Source: Neoasaia chiangmaiensis
GTDB lineage: Bacteria > Pseudomonadota > Alphaproteobacteria > Acetobacterales > Acetobacteraceae
Assembly: GCF_002005465.1 (NCBI RefSeq)
Contig: NZ_CP014691.1
Coordinates: forward strand, 2,630,501-2,694,500
Direction: 5' to 3'
Length of the DNA stretch: 64,000 bases
Shown: positions 7,547 through 16,865 of the stretch, piece after piece
Position numbering within the stretch: position 1 is the first letter of the stretch
Layout of the letters: every line of letters starts with the position of its first letter
Position numbers and translations under genes: made by a program
Notes under the pieces: generated by a model
The model's input: the letters and a program-made list of their open reading frames with translations, nothing else
Databases searched by the model: none
What the model was told of the DNA's origin: nothing

Positions 7547-9103
7547 TTACCTGAATAGACTCATTGCCGCCATATCCCGCTCGAATTGCTCGAACTGCAA
7601 TTCCAGCGCCAGTTGTAGCCGCGCCTTCTCGCTGGCTTTCATGAAGCTGGTACAGGTGTAACTCTGGCGGGCCTGACAACGCGTGATGACGTTGTCGCCG
7701 TTCCACAGGCTCTCTCCGCCCAGGAAAGCATAGGTCAGGCCATTCCGGGAAATGGACTTGAGATCATCGTAACTCAGGTTCCAGGCGGTGACGGCGCGCT
7801 GATATTCCTGCGTCAGATCGCCGCGTGAGACGCCTTCGTCATCCGTGGAGAGAACCGTCGGGACATTTGCCGCGCGATATAGGGAAAAGGGGTGCGCTGC
7901 GCCGCGTATGCCCAGGATTTCCTCGTTGCTGGTCAGGGCGATTTCGACGGCGACATGTTTGCGCGCCATATCCTGAAGCAGGGCCGAGGGATCGTGTTCC
8001 CATGCGATATCCACGCCATGACCGATGCGCTCGGCACCGGCGATGGCGATCGCATCGCGGATATGATGATCGAGCCCGTCTTCCGGGACCAGTCCCGGTG
8101 TCAGTTCGCCGGCATGAAGGCTCAGATGCACGTCGGGATGAACGGCTTTCATGGCCCGGAACATGCGCATATGCAGGTCGTAATCACGCATGGCCGTCGC
8201 ATCGTCCTCGGGTCCGACAATATTGAGGCCGGCGAAACGCGGATCGGCATGCACGAGTTCGAAGCCCACATCGAGCTGGGCAAAGACCGCTGGCGCGGGC
8301 ACGACGCGGATGGCCTGAAAAAGGTAACGCGCGGTCACCGCGCAACCGGGGCGGGCCTGCGGCGTGCCGCATTGGAGAATCTCGTGCGCGCGCGCTTCCA
8401 TGACGTCCGTTTCGTGCCGGGCCTGTGCGGCCAGTCCCGGCAGTTCGGGCGCCAGGGCGGCACGTGCCGCGGCGAAATCCTCGTTCTTCAGCGGATGGTG
8501 CATCCCGGATGTAATCATCGGCGCAAGGGCTGGCGAGATCATGAATTCGGCGTATACGACATGGTCGCGTGCGGCCTGTTCCAGGGCATCGGCCAATGCT
8601 TCGCCCTGATGGCGGTCTTCAACGGGGGCGAACCGCTCGAACGTGCCGAAGAAGTGGTCATGGCCGGATCGGTCGTCACTACCGGGCCTGAAATTGCGCA
8701 TGGAGAGCGCGTCGATCATGTCGTTGCGGGCATCTTCATCGCCGGCCAGATCGCGCGCGGACATCTCGCCCGTCCGGGCGCGGCACTGCGTGGGGAGAAT
8801 CCGCGCCTGCGCGGTGGAGATGCACAGGCCGTCCTGCGCGGCCCATTCCAGCCAGCGTTCGGCATAGACGGCGCCGACAAGATGATTATGGAGATCGGCG
8901 CCTTTGGGAAAGCGTCGCAGGAACATCGCGAGCCGAACGGGGTCGTGCCGGATGCGCTCGAAGATTTGGGCCGTGGTTTCGGCGGCATTCGGTGAAGCTG
9001 TCGGGCTGGGCGGGGCGGCGACAGGGGCGTCGTTCGCCGTGTTGGCATGCGCCGCTCCGACCAAGGTGAGGGCGGCGAAAAGGAAAAAAGAAGAACGGAA
9101 CAT
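7547..9103 (-). CDS. Exported adenosine deaminase-family hydrolase
   Basis: About 518 residues. The N-terminus MFRSSFFLFAALTLVGAAHA is a signal peptide, so the protein is periplasmic or secreted; the ATG at 9103 is preferred over 9130 because it begins that peptide. The metal-dependent amidohydrolase fold of the adenosine/AMP deaminase superfamily shows in ADLHNHLVGA (metal ligands), LSLHAGE (catalytic His and Glu), ERIGHGVDI and LSTDDEGVSRGDL (metal Asp). Length and export recall the ADGF/CECR1 group rather than the cytosolic 340-residue Add. Likely role: deamination of external adenosine or related purine nucleosides. It lies 15 bases behind xylH on the same strand but shares no obvious pathway with it. 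Confidence 0.85.
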   Translation of the reverse strand: MFRSSFFLFAALTLVGAAHANTANDAPVAAPPSPTASPNAAETTAQIFERIRHDPVRLAMFLRRFPKGADLHNHLVGAVYAERWLEWAAQDGLCISTAQARILPTQCRARTGEMSARDLAGDEDARNDMIDALSMRNFRPGSDDRSGHDHFFGTFERFAPVEDRHQGEALADALEQAARDHVVYAEFMISPALAPMITSGMHHPLKNEDFAAARAALAPELPGLAAQARHETDVMEARAHEILQCGTPQARPGCAVTARYLFQAIRVVPAPAVFAQLDVGFELVHADPRFAGLNIVGPEDDATAMRDYDLHMRMFRAMKAVHPDVHLSLHAGELTPGLVPEDGLDHHIRDAIAIAGAERIGHGVDIAWEHDPSALLQDMARKHVAVEIALTSNEEILGIRGAAHPFSLYRAANVPTVLSTDDEGVSRGDLTQEYQRAVTAWNLSYDDLKSISRNGLTYAFLGGESLWNGDNVITRCQARQSYTCTSFMKASEKARLQLALELQFEQFERDMAAMSLFR

Positions 9104-9144
9104 CCCGCCAGCGTGACGAATGAGCGTCACGCTGGCAAGGGGGC

Positions 9145-10359
9145 TTATCTTTTCGGTGTCGTTGCGACATCCAGCCAGACGGCCAGCAGAAGGATCACGC
9201 CCTTGACGATCATCTGCCAGTAGGTATCCACGCCCAGCATGGACATGCCGTTATCGAGCGTCGCCATGATGAGCGCACCGATGAGCGCGCCGAAAACGGT
9301 GCCCGCGCCGCCGCGCATCGACGTGCCGCCGATGATGCAGGAGGCGATGGCGTCGAGTTCCTGCAGGGAGCCGGCGGAGGGCGATCCCGCTGCAAGCCGG
9401 GCGGTCGTCGCGATGCCGGCCAGTGCTGCCATGACGCCCATGAGTGCGAAGACGCAGAGCTTGATCAGTTGCACGTTGACGCCGGACAGTCGCGTGGCTT
9501 CCAGATTGCCGCCGATCGCGTAGATGCGCCGGCCGAAGACGGTGCGTCGCGCCATGATGGTGAAAGCGCCCAACAGGATGACGACGAGCAGCACGGGCAA
9601 CGGCACGCCGCGATAGGCGTCCAGCACGCCGAAGAACGCGACGATGGCGACGGCGAGACCGGCCAGTTTTGCGAGGTCGAGCGCCATGGATGGGACCGTC
9701 AGCCCATATTCGGCACGTTTGATCCGGTTGCGGAACATGGAGAAGGCGAGCGTGCCGAAGACGATCAGGCCAAGTGCGTAACTGGCGAAGTCCGGCAGAT
9801 AGCTCTGGGCGATCATCACGAAGCCCGGTGAGATGGGCGTGATCGTCATGCCGCCGGTAATGCCCAGCAGGACGCCGCGCCAGGCCAGCAGACCGGCAAG
9901 CGTGACGATGAAGGAGGGAATTCGCAGATAGGCGACCCAGTAACCATTGAAGGCGCCGATCAGCGCGCCGAGCAGCATCACGAGCGGCACGTTGGCATAA
10001 AGCGGCAGGTGATACTGGTTGTCGAGGATTGCCGCCAGGCCGCCGAGCAGGCCGAGCAGGGAGCCGACGGAGAGGTCAATCTCTCCGGAAATGATGACGA
10101 AGACCATGCCGCTTGCCAGCATGCCGGTGATGGCCATCTGGCGCAGCAGGTTGGACAGGTTGCGCGCCGTCAGGAAGTCGCCTTCCGTCTGGTAGGTGAA
10201 GAAGGTCCAGATCAGCGCGATGGCGACGAGCAGTGCCAGGATCTTGTACCGCGCGAACAGGGCCTTGAGGTGTTCCGTACGCAGCATGCCCCGCCGTTCG
10301 GCACGAGCGGCCTGGGCGGCGGTGGCGGGGGTATCGTTGATGGAATGAGCTTCGGACAT
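9145..10359 (-). CDS. xylH: Xylose ABC transporter permease
   Basis: 404 residues with about ten to twelve membrane segments. Stretches typical of the RbsC/XylH (CUT2) permease family include GMVFVIISGEIDLSVGSLLGLLGG, RRIYAIGGNLEATRLSGV and IGGTSMRGGAGTVFGALIGAL. It is the third gene of xylF-xylG-xylH (minus strand) and starts 26 bases after xylG ends. It forms the transmembrane channel for sugar delivered by the periplasmic binding protein at 11975-12997. Length agrees with XylH of enterobacteria (about 390). Confidence 0.92.
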   Translation of the reverse strand: MSEAHSINDTPATAAQAARAERRGMLRTEHLKALFARYKILALLVAIALIWTFFTYQTEGDFLTARNLSNLLRQMAITGMLASGMVFVIISGEIDLSVGSLLGLLGGLAAILDNQYHLPLYANVPLVMLLGALIGAFNGYWVAYLRIPSFIVTLAGLLAWRGVLLGITGGMTITPISPGFVMIAQSYLPDFASYALGLIVFGTLAFSMFRNRIKRAEYGLTVPSMALDLAKLAGLAVAIVAFFGVLDAYRGVPLPVLLVVILLGAFTIMARRTVFGRRIYAIGGNLEATRLSGVNVQLIKLCVFALMGVMAALAGIATTARLAAGSPSAGSLQELDAIASCIIGGTSMRGGAGTVFGALIGALIMATLDNGMSMLGVDTYWQMIVKGVILLLAVWLDVATTPKR

Positions 10360-10385
10360 TGGGGGCGTTCCGGGCGTAGGGGCTG

Positions 10386-11924
10386 TCAGGCAGCCTGCCG
10401 CAATGGCGTGATGGCGGCCGTGAGGATGCGTTCCTGGGTCAGGGTCTCGTCGTTGATGAAGTCGCCACGCAGTTCACCTTCGCCGATAACAAGAACGCGG
10501 TCGCTGATGCCGAGTACTTCCGGCAGTTCGGAGAACACCATGATGATCGACATGCCTTCCTTCACCAGTGCGAACATCAGCTTGTAGATTTCGTATTTCG
10601 CGCCGACATCCACGCCGCGCGTCGGTTCGTCGAGGATAAGGACGCGTGGTTTGGGCTCGAGCATCTTCGAGATGACGGCTTTCTGCTGGTTACCGCCGGA
10701 GAGGTTCGCGATGGCGAGCAGGGGGCTTGCCGTCTTGATGCGCAGGCGGTCGATGGCGGTGCCGATCGTCGAGAATTCGCGGTTTTCGTCGATCAGGCCA
10801 CTTTGGGTGAAGTCGTCGAGCACCGAGAGCGTGATGTTATGCCCAACCCCAAGGCCAGGCACGATGCCGTGCAGTTTCCGGTCTTCGGGCACCATGCAGA
10901 TACCATGGCGGACCGCTTCGCGTGGGGAGCGGATGCGTAGCGTCTTGCCTTCGAGGCGCAGTTCGCCCGAATGCTGTCCGGGGTATGCGCCGAAGATGGC
11001 GCTGACCAGTTCGGTCCGGCCGGCGCCGACGAGCCCGGCGATGCCGAGGATTTCGCCCTGGCGCAACGAAAACGAAACGTTGTTGACACGCTTGCGCGTC
11101 GGGTTGTCGATGTCCAGGCAGGTGATGCCGATTGCCTGAAGAACGACGTCGCCAATCGGGTGCGGCTCACGCGGGAACAGATTGCTCATGTCGCGCCCGA
11201 CCATCATGCGGATGATATCCGGAATGGCGAGTTGTGCGATCGGTGCTTCACCGACGAAGCGACCGTCACGGATGACCGTCACGCTGTCGGCGATCTCCTT
11301 GATCTCCTCGAGCTTGTGCGAAATGTAGACGCAGGCTGTGCCGCGCGATTTGAGGTCCTTGACGAGGCGAAGGAGAATAGCGGTTTCGGATTTCGTCAGG
11401 GAGGATGTCGGTTCGTCGAGAATCAGGAGTTTGGCGTTCTTGCTGAGCGCCTTGGCGATTTCGATCAATTGCTGTTCGCCGCCCGCGTAATGCGAGACGG
11501 GAAGCATGACGTTGATATGTCCCATGCGAAGGTCGGACAGCAGTTTCTGCGCATCGATGTTCATGCGGTCGAAGTCGATCAGACCGCTTTTCGTGCGTGG
11601 CTCGCGACCGAGGAAGATATTTTCCGCAACGGTGAGTTGCGGCACCAGCATCAGTTCCTGATGGATGATGACGATCCCGGCGGCTTCGGTTTCACGAATG
11701 GAGCCCGCGCGCAGTTCCTGCCCTTCCCACAGGATCGTGCCGCCCCATGTGCCATATGGATACACGGCGGAAAGCACTTTCATCATCGTCGATTTACCGG
11801 CGCCGTTCTCCCCGCACAGGCCGACGCATTCGCCGGACCGCACGCGGAGATCGATGCCGTCAAGGGCTTTCACGCCGGAGAAACTCTTGGTGATGCCCTG
11901 CATTTCCAGAAGATAATCGGACAT
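10386..11924 (-). CDS. xylG: Xylose ABC transporter ATP-binding protein
   Basis: 512 residues with two tandem ABC domains, as in the CUT2 class (RbsA/XylG/MglA). The first has Walker [13 protein letters not shown] near residue 38, signature [15 protein letters not shown] and Walker [12 protein letters not shown]. The second has a degenerate P-loop ([11 protein letters not shown]), signature [15 protein letters not shown] and Walker [21 protein letters not shown]. The start is preceded by AAGGAA 9 bases upstream. It energises sugar uptake together with XylH and XylF. Confidence 0.94.
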   Translation of the reverse strand: MSDYLLEMQGITKSFSGVKALDGIDLRVRSGECVGLCGENGAGKSTMMKVLSAVYPYGTWGGTILWEGQELRAGSIRETEAAGIVIIHQELMLVPQLTVAENIFLGREPRTKSGLIDFDRMNIDAQKLLSDLRMGHINVMLPVSHYAGGEQQLIEIAKALSKNAKLLILDEPTSSLTKSETAILLRLVKDLKSRGTACVYISHKLEEIKEIADSVTVIRDGRFVGEAPIAQLAIPDIIRMMVGRDMSNLFPREPHPIGDVVLQAIGITCLDIDNPTRKRVNNVSFSLRQGEILGIAGLVGAGRTELVSAIFGAYPGQHSGELRLEGKTLRIRSPREAVRHGICMVPEDRKLHGIVPGLGVGHNITLSVLDDFTQSGLIDENREFSTIGTAIDRLRIKTASPLLAIANLSGGNQQKAVISKMLEPKPRVLILDEPTRGVDVGAKYEIYKLMFALVKEGMSIIMVFSELPEVLGISDRVLVIGEGELRGDFINDETLTQERILTAAITPLRQAA

Positions 11925-11974
11925 CGATCAGTATTCCTTGTGGCCGGGGGGAACTGCCCTCCCGGCCCCTGTCG

Positions 11975-12997
11975 TTATTTCGCGTCGATCTGGGCCTGCG
12001 TGTAGTAGCCATCCTTGACCACCTGATCGACATTCGCCTTGGTCAGCGCGATCGGCGTGAGCAGGATCGTGTTCACGTCCTTGGCGCCGTTGTTCATCTT
12101 GCTGGTGTAGGTCGGCGTCTCACCCTTCGCGAGTTGCACGGCGACCTTTGCGGCTGTCGAGGCGATCAGCTTGAGCGGCTTGTAGACCGTCATGGTCTGC
12201 GTGCCGGCAATGATACGCTGCACGCCGGCGAGGTCCGCGTCCTGACCGCAGACAGCCGTCTTGCCGGCAAGGCCCTGCGCCTGAAGTGCCTGAATGGCGC
12301 CGCCAGCCAGACCGTCGTTCGAGGCGACGACGCCGGAGATGTTGTTCTTGTTCGCGGTCAGGGCGTTTTCGGTGATGGAGAGTGCGTTGGTCGGGCTCCA
12401 TTCCGGCACCCACTGGGCGCTGACGATCTTGATCTGTCCCTTGTCTACGAGCGGCTTGAGCACGTTCATCTGCCCCTGGCGGAACAGCTTGGCGTTATTG
12501 TCCGTCGGCGCGCCGCCCAGCAGGAGGTAATTCCCTTGCGGTGCGGCATTGACCACACCCTGCGCCTGCATTTCGCCGACCCGCACGTTGTCGAACGACA
12601 CATAGGCATCGATATCGGTGCCGAGGATCAGGCGATCATAGGCGATCACCTTGATGCCGGCCTGTTTCGCCTCATTGACGGCATTGGTCAGGACGTTGCC
12701 GTTGAAGGGCACGATGACAATGACGTCCATGCCACGCGAGATCAGGTTCTCGATCTGTGCATTCTGCCGACTTTCGCTGGCATCTGCCGATTGGACGTTG
12801 ACGGTGGCGCCCATCGATTTCGCAGCGGCGATGAAGTAATCGCGGTCGTGCGACCAGCGCTCGACGCGGAGATCGTCGATCGAGAAGCCGATTTTCGGAT
12901 GGGCGGGCGAGGCCACGGCGGGCATTGCCGCGACAAGGCCGAGAGACAGGACGGTGCCGGTAAGCAGGCGGCGGGTCCAAACTGAGTGATGAGACAC
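11975..12997 (-). CDS. xylF: Xylose-binding periplasmic protein
   Basis: 340 residues from a GTG at 12995-12997, preceded by a GGAGGA ribosome-binding site; an ATG at 13105 is in frame but has no such site and its extra 36 residues are not signal-like. The GTG start gives a proper signal peptide (RRLLTGTVLSLGLVAAMPAVASP). The mature part is a type-1 periplasmic binding protein: KIGFSIDDLRVERW, DVIVIVPFNGNVL, IKVIAYDRLI and VVASNDGLAGGAIQALQAQGL, closely like XylF. It captures D-xylose (or a similar pentose) for XylGH. First gene of the transporter operon. No xylA, xylB or xylR is present in the window. Confidence 0.93.
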   Translation of the reverse strand: MSHHSVWTRRLLTGTVLSLGLVAAMPAVASPAHPKIGFSIDDLRVERWSHDRDYFIAAAKSMGATVNVQSADASESRQNAQIENLISRGMDVIVIVPFNGNVLTNAVNEAKQAGIKVIAYDRLILGTDIDAYVSFDNVRVGEMQAQGVVNAAPQGNYLLLGGAPTDNNAKLFRQGQMNVLKPLVDKGQIKIVSAQWVPEWSPTNALSITENALTANKNNISGVVASNDGLAGGAIQALQAQGLAGKTAVCGQDADLAGVQRIIAGTQTMTVYKPLKLIASTAAKVAVQLAKGETPTYTSKMNNGAKDVNTILLTPIALTKANVDQVVKDGYYTQAQIDAK

Positions 12998-13374
12998 GAA
13001 GAGGTCCTCCAGGTCGCGAATGCTCGAATCCTTGGGGCGAGCTTGGCGACGCTGAAACGGACATGAACATTCCCGGCGGCTTTTCGCAATAGATGACCTA
13101 AACACTACGCAGAAATTACAAACGCTCCATAAATAGGAGATGATTGACGTTAGGCACTGAGAACAATGAGTAATTTCTCAAGGGCATCCATAATTCGATC
13201 TATCTTTAACATTAACAAATGATTGTGATTGTTTGGCCGTCCGTTGCTGGAGGACGCACGGAACGGGTCCATTGTCGCGGATCGAGCCGACAACAGGAGA
13301 AAGAGCGGCTGCTTTACCGGATGTTAACGATTCGCAAGGAAAATGCAGCCGGACTGATCGATGGAAGGATTTCG
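12998..13374. other. xylF upstream region with a spaced inverted repeat
   Basis: No convincing gene in this AT-richer stretch between xylF and the divergent small ORF. A 9-base inverted repeat, AGAAATTAC (13111-13119) and GTAATTTCT (13170-13178), lies 115-180 bases upstream of the xylF start; the 50-base spacing suggests two half-operators or chance. Promoter elements for xylF must lie here but none can be fixed by eye. Confidence 0.4.
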
Positions 13375-13578
13375 ATGTTCAGCCTTACATCAGCACCGCT
13401 ATCGTTTATCGACCGTTTTTTCACGACATTCCTCTCCGCCGGTTCGAAAGCGGGTATGACGGCGGGGACGGCAAGCCCACCGGTCACCGCGCCAGCCATC
13501 GAGAAAAGTGTGTCCACACCTTCCGCGGACATACCCGATTTCATCGTGCGGGGGCGGCATATCGATCTCGTTGTCTAG
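13375..13578 (+). CDS. Small hypothetical protein
   Basis: 67 residues from an ATG preceded by GGAAGGA at the right distance, a strong ribosome-binding site. The N-terminal third is mildly hydrophobic and aromatic (LSFIDRFFTTFL), followed by a Thr/Ala/Pro-rich stretch. No family is recognised. It lies between the divergent xylF operon and the convergent broken GMC gene. A longer frame from 13219 exists but has no comparable start signal. Coding status is uncertain. Confidence 0.4.
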   Translation: MFSLTSAPLSFIDRFFTTFLSAGSKAGMTAGTASPPVTAPAIEKSVSTPSADIPDFIVRGRHIDLVV

Positions 13579-13590
13579 ATGCGCGCCGGA

Positions 13591-15246
13591 TCAGCGTTCG
13601 TGGGACAGTGCGCCGCTCCGATCGAGCGCCTGAATACGGTCGGCTGTGCGCAGGGCGATGGCGGTGATGGTCAATGATGGATTGACGCCGCCTGTCGTCG
13701 GGAAAACCGAGCCGTCGCAAATCCAGAGGTTGGGAATGTCCCAGCTTCGGCAATCCGCATCGACAACGCTTGTCTCGCGTTTGAAACCCATGCGCGCGGT
13801 GCCGGCGAGATGATTGGTGTCGTTCTCCTGGCGCCAGATATCGCGTGCGCCGACCAGTTCCAGGCTGCGCTGCATTTCGCCGAGCGCATGCTGGATCATG
13901 GTTTTATCGTTTTCCTGCCAGCTATATGTGACACGGGCAATGCGAAGTCCATACTGGTCGGTCTCGTCGGCGAGTGTAACGCGGTTATCGAGGCTCGGGA
14001 GCATCTCGCCGACCATCTTTAATCCAACCTGATGGTTGTAGTCGCCCATCTTCTCGCGCAATCTTGCGCCCCAGAGTTTTCGCGACCCGGATACGGCGGT
14101 GGACCATTCAACGGGCAACGGTCCCTGCGCCATCCAGCAATATCCGCCGTGGAAGTCCTTTTTGTCCTCGTAATTCCAGTGCTCGGTGATGGTGAGCGAA
14201 GGCGGTCCCTGGTTTCAGCGGACCATGTCGTCCATGACGCCATAGGCAGCCTGATTGGACTGCGTCATGAGGTAGCGGCCAACCAGTCCGGAACTGTTGG
14301 CCAGCCCGTCCCGAAAGCGATCCGTCGCGGAACTGAGCAGGAGGCGCGGCGTCTCAATGGCATAACCCGCGACGATGACGTTTTTCGCACGCTGGAAATG
14401 CCAGTGGCCGTTGCGATGATAATGAACGCCGGTGGCGCGTCCCTCGACATCGACCTCGATACGACCGACCATGGCAAGGTCGCGGATTTCGGCGCCGGCT
14501 TTCAGGGCGCGGGGAATATAGGTGACGAGCTGGCTCTGCTTGGCGTTGGTCGAGCAGCCGACGCGGCAGAAGCCGCGATAGACACAGGATGGCGAGTTGC
14601 CGCGTGGGGCGGACACGGTGGCGAGCGGCGTTTCCGTCCAGCGATAGCCCATCGCCTCCGCGCCGCGTGCCAGCAGGGCCGCCGCGCCGTTGATCTCATG
14701 AGCGCGATAGGGATAGCGGGGGCGTCGTGGGCCCCACGGATAGGAGACGGGACCAGCGATCGCGAGATCGCGCTCGGCACGCGAATAATATTGCCACATC
14801 TCCCGCCAGTCGAGAGGCCAGTCGGCGCCGTAGCCGAGCTTGCTGCGCGATTTGAACCATTCCGGACGGAATCGCAGTGAGACCATGGCGAAGTGCACGG
14901 TGGAGCCGCCCACGGCCTTGCCGCTGTTATTGCTGCCCATCTTCAGCGGATTGGCGCCGTCCACCAGTCGCTCGTCAGTCCAGAACAATTGGCTCTGGCT
15001 CGTTTCGTCAGATGCGAAATCCTCCAGCGGCCGGAAATAGGCACCCGCGTCGAAACCGATGACGGAATATCCCATTTCCGCAAGTCGCGCGATCAGCGGG
15101 CCGCCGCCCGCGCCTGTGCCGATCACCACGAAATCCACAGCGTCGTGCTCCGCGAACTGCTTCATCGGCACCCAGCCGCCAGCGTGGAACACGTCCGGCG
15201 CGCGTCCGTCCGTTGCCCGGGGTGCGCTGAGCGGACTATCGGACAT
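13591..15246 (-). pseudogene. GMC oxidoreductase (gluconate-dehydrogenase large-subunit type) with an in-frame TGA
   Basis: Read through one stop, this is a 551-residue GMC flavoprotein. It has FVVIGTGAGGGPLIARLAE (FAD-binding) near residue 40, GGSTVHFAMVSLRFRPEWF, a middle GFCRVGCSTNAKQ motif, HWNYEDKKDFHGGYCWM, and the C-terminal FAD/active-site part NHLAGTARMGF with VFPTTGGVNPSLTITA. A TGA at 14215-14217 splits it at about 62% of the length; frame is identical on both sides and the interrupted context R-stop-N-Q-G-P-P corresponds to a position where relatives usually carry Trp (RW..GPPSL), so TGG to TGA is the simplest explanation. The start at 15246 overlaps the subunit-3-like gene by 11 bases. 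Either a recent pseudogene, a sequencing error, or a read-through product. Confidence 0.85.
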
Positions 15247-15883
15247 GCTGGTTCTTTCGCCGGATCTTTTCCTCGTCGCCGGGGCCAGCCTCGACGGGCT
15301 CCCACGGATCGCGGCGATTGTTTTGCATCCGCACGTAGCCTCGTGGGCTGGCGGGGCCGCCGAAGCCGATCTCGTTCCAGCTTGTCGGGTGTGCGTAATA
15401 GGTCGCGATGATATCGGCCATGATCCGCTCATTGAAGAACAGTTGGCAGTCCATGCCGCGCCACGCCGGATGGTGCAGCCGACCATCCTCGGCGCGATGG
15501 AGGAGGTCGTCCTGTTGATCGGCCGCGAGTCGATCGAAAGCTGTGTCGTATGCGTCGAGGGCTTCGGCGTTCAGCGCGTGCAGGCCGCGCTTCCAGGCCT
15601 CACCCTGCGGCGGCAGTGCCGCGTTGCGGAAGCCGACCCGGATGTCATCACGCATGCGCTGGTCGATATAACCAGCCAGTGGGACAGGAGGGCGGTCGGC
15701 AGGTTGTGGCATGATGCGGTCGCAGACAGCCGCGAGGATGCGCCATTCTTCCTGCGTGAAGAGATCAGGGTCGCGTGAGACGGCGAGGCGCGCGTCGATG
15801 ACCTTGCGTGTTGCATCGTTCCACGACGGTGTGTGGCGCTTGTTCAGTACGTCGTAGCCTGGATAGCGTTCGCGTTCAGGCAT
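15236..15883 (-). CDS. Gluconate 2-dehydrogenase subunit 3-like protein
   Basis: 215 residues from the ATG at 15881-15883 (GGAAG upstream). It matches the gluconate 2-dehydrogenase subunit 3 family: DLFTQEEWRILAAVCDRIMPQP near 40-61, GYIDQRMRDDIRVGFR, and a C-terminal half with HPAWRGMDCQLFFNERIMADIIATYYAHPTSWNEIGFGGPASPRGYV. In classical enzymes this small subunit accompanies the GMC flavoprotein and assists its export or assembly. No Tat signal is visible here, unlike many relatives, so this complex may be cytoplasmic or exported by other means. It overlaps both neighbours by a few bases, so translation is probably coupled. Confidence 0.85.
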   Translation of the reverse strand: MPERERYPGYDVLNKRHTPSWNDATRKVIDARLAVSRDPDLFTQEEWRILAAVCDRIMPQPADRPPVPLAGYIDQRMRDDIRVGFRNAALPPQGEAWKRGLHALNAEALDAYDTAFDRLAADQQDDLLHRAEDGRLHHPAWRGMDCQLFFNERIMADIIATYYAHPTSWNEIGFGGPASPRGYVRMQNNRRDPWEPVEAGPGDEEKIRRKNQHVR

Positions 15884-16847
15884 CGGGGTCGTCTTCCAGC
15901 AAATCGAGTGCCGCGAGGCCCGCGAGCGCCAGACCGGTGAAGGCGGGCGGCGCCGGGATCGGTGGGCCATTGAGGATATTCTGCTGCCAGTTGCGCCAGC
16001 CGCCCATGTCACGCCCGACGCCGGTGGCGTGGAACGCCGTGCCGGAAATGCCAAGCAGGGCAGTGGCGCGTAGCCACCAGCGCGTCGCGTCGCGGCGTGC
16101 GCGTGCTCGGCCGAATGCTGCGTCTGTCAGACACGCTGCCGCGATGGGCGGGATGGTGACGGGTAGATACATGAACGGGTCGTGGAAGCTGCCGCGAAAA
16201 TGGAGCAGCCCGGCTTCGGACGTGGTTCCGGCCAGACCGAGACCTGCCGCCGCGCCGACCACCCGTCCGGCGGGGAGCCCCGCGATCCGTGGCACGCGAC
16301 CGCTTGGCGTATCACGCACGCGTTCGGACAGAAAACCCAGCAGGCCTGACAGGCCGATGGCCATCGGTGCGCCGATCGGCGCACTGTAGAACAGGTTCTG
16401 CCACGACCATCTGCCCGGCTTCTTGCGTATATTGAACAGATGGAATCCGGTTCCAATGAGACCGACGACAGATGTTATGGCATATACCGTGTCACGCAGG
16501 ACGTGCGACGCCTGTCGACGATCCGCCGTGCCGTGCGCGCTGACGGCCAATGCCAGCGCCGCCGTGACGATGGGCGTATACATGGCCCTGTTCTCGAACT
16601 GACCGCGATAATGTTCGATGGCGCTATCGAACAGGACCGAGGCCGCCAGTGTCCCGGCGGCTTCGTTCAGGCGACGCGCCGACCGGTTGGCTGAAGCCGG
16701 ATCGGGCACCGGGGCGCAGGCGCCTGGCCGTCGCGGCGGGGGATGTTTGCCTCTGCGCGCTGCCGCCATCATGGCGGCAAGCGTCAGCGACCCGATGAAA
16801 GCCAGCATGGTGCGTGCCGCACCTGTCGGGCTGCGTGTGTCGGCCAT
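15876..16847 (-). CDS. Multi-pass membrane protein of the GMC operon, unknown function
   Basis: 323 residues from the ATG at 16847 (AGGA 9 bases upstream; a second ATG at 16856 is possible). Repeated hydrophobic segments alternate with Arg/Pro-rich loops: MLAFIGSLTLAAMMAAA, YTPIVTAALALAVSAHG, VYAITSVVGLIGTGFHLFN and two similar later segments ending in GTAFHATGVGRDMGGW. The GTGFHLFN and GTAFHATG motifs suggest an internal duplication with one histidine per half, possibly a haem or quinone-side ligand, which is inference only. It overlaps the subunit-3-like start by 8 bases and begins 18 bases after the TPP enzyme ends. A membrane anchor or electron-acceptor role for the GMC dehydrogenase is plausible. 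Confidence 0.75.
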   Translation of the reverse strand: MADTRSPTGAARTMLAFIGSLTLAAMMAAARRGKHPPPRRPGACAPVPDPASANRSARRLNEAAGTLAASVLFDSAIEHYRGQFENRAMYTPIVTAALALAVSAHGTADRRQASHVLRDTVYAITSVVGLIGTGFHLFNIRKKPGRWSWQNLFYSAPIGAPMAIGLSGLLGFLSERVRDTPSGRVPRIAGLPAGRVVGAAAGLGLAGTTSEAGLLHFRGSFHDPFMYLPVTIPPIAAACLTDAAFGRARARRDATRWWLRATALLGISGTAFHATGVGRDMGGWRNWQQNILNGPPIPAPPAFTGLALAGLAALDLLEDDPDA

Positions 16848-16865
16848 GCCCCGCATTCCTGTCGC

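Noticed and set aside
10971..12005. 344-residue plus-strand frame opposite xylG
   Set aside because: Antisense to a well-supported ABC ATPase, with composition typical of a reverse shadow in G+C-rich DNA.
14215..14217. Selenocysteine readthrough of the TGA in the GMC gene
   Set aside because: Relatives have Trp rather than Cys at this place and no convincing SECIS-like stem was seen downstream; a nonsense change is simpler.
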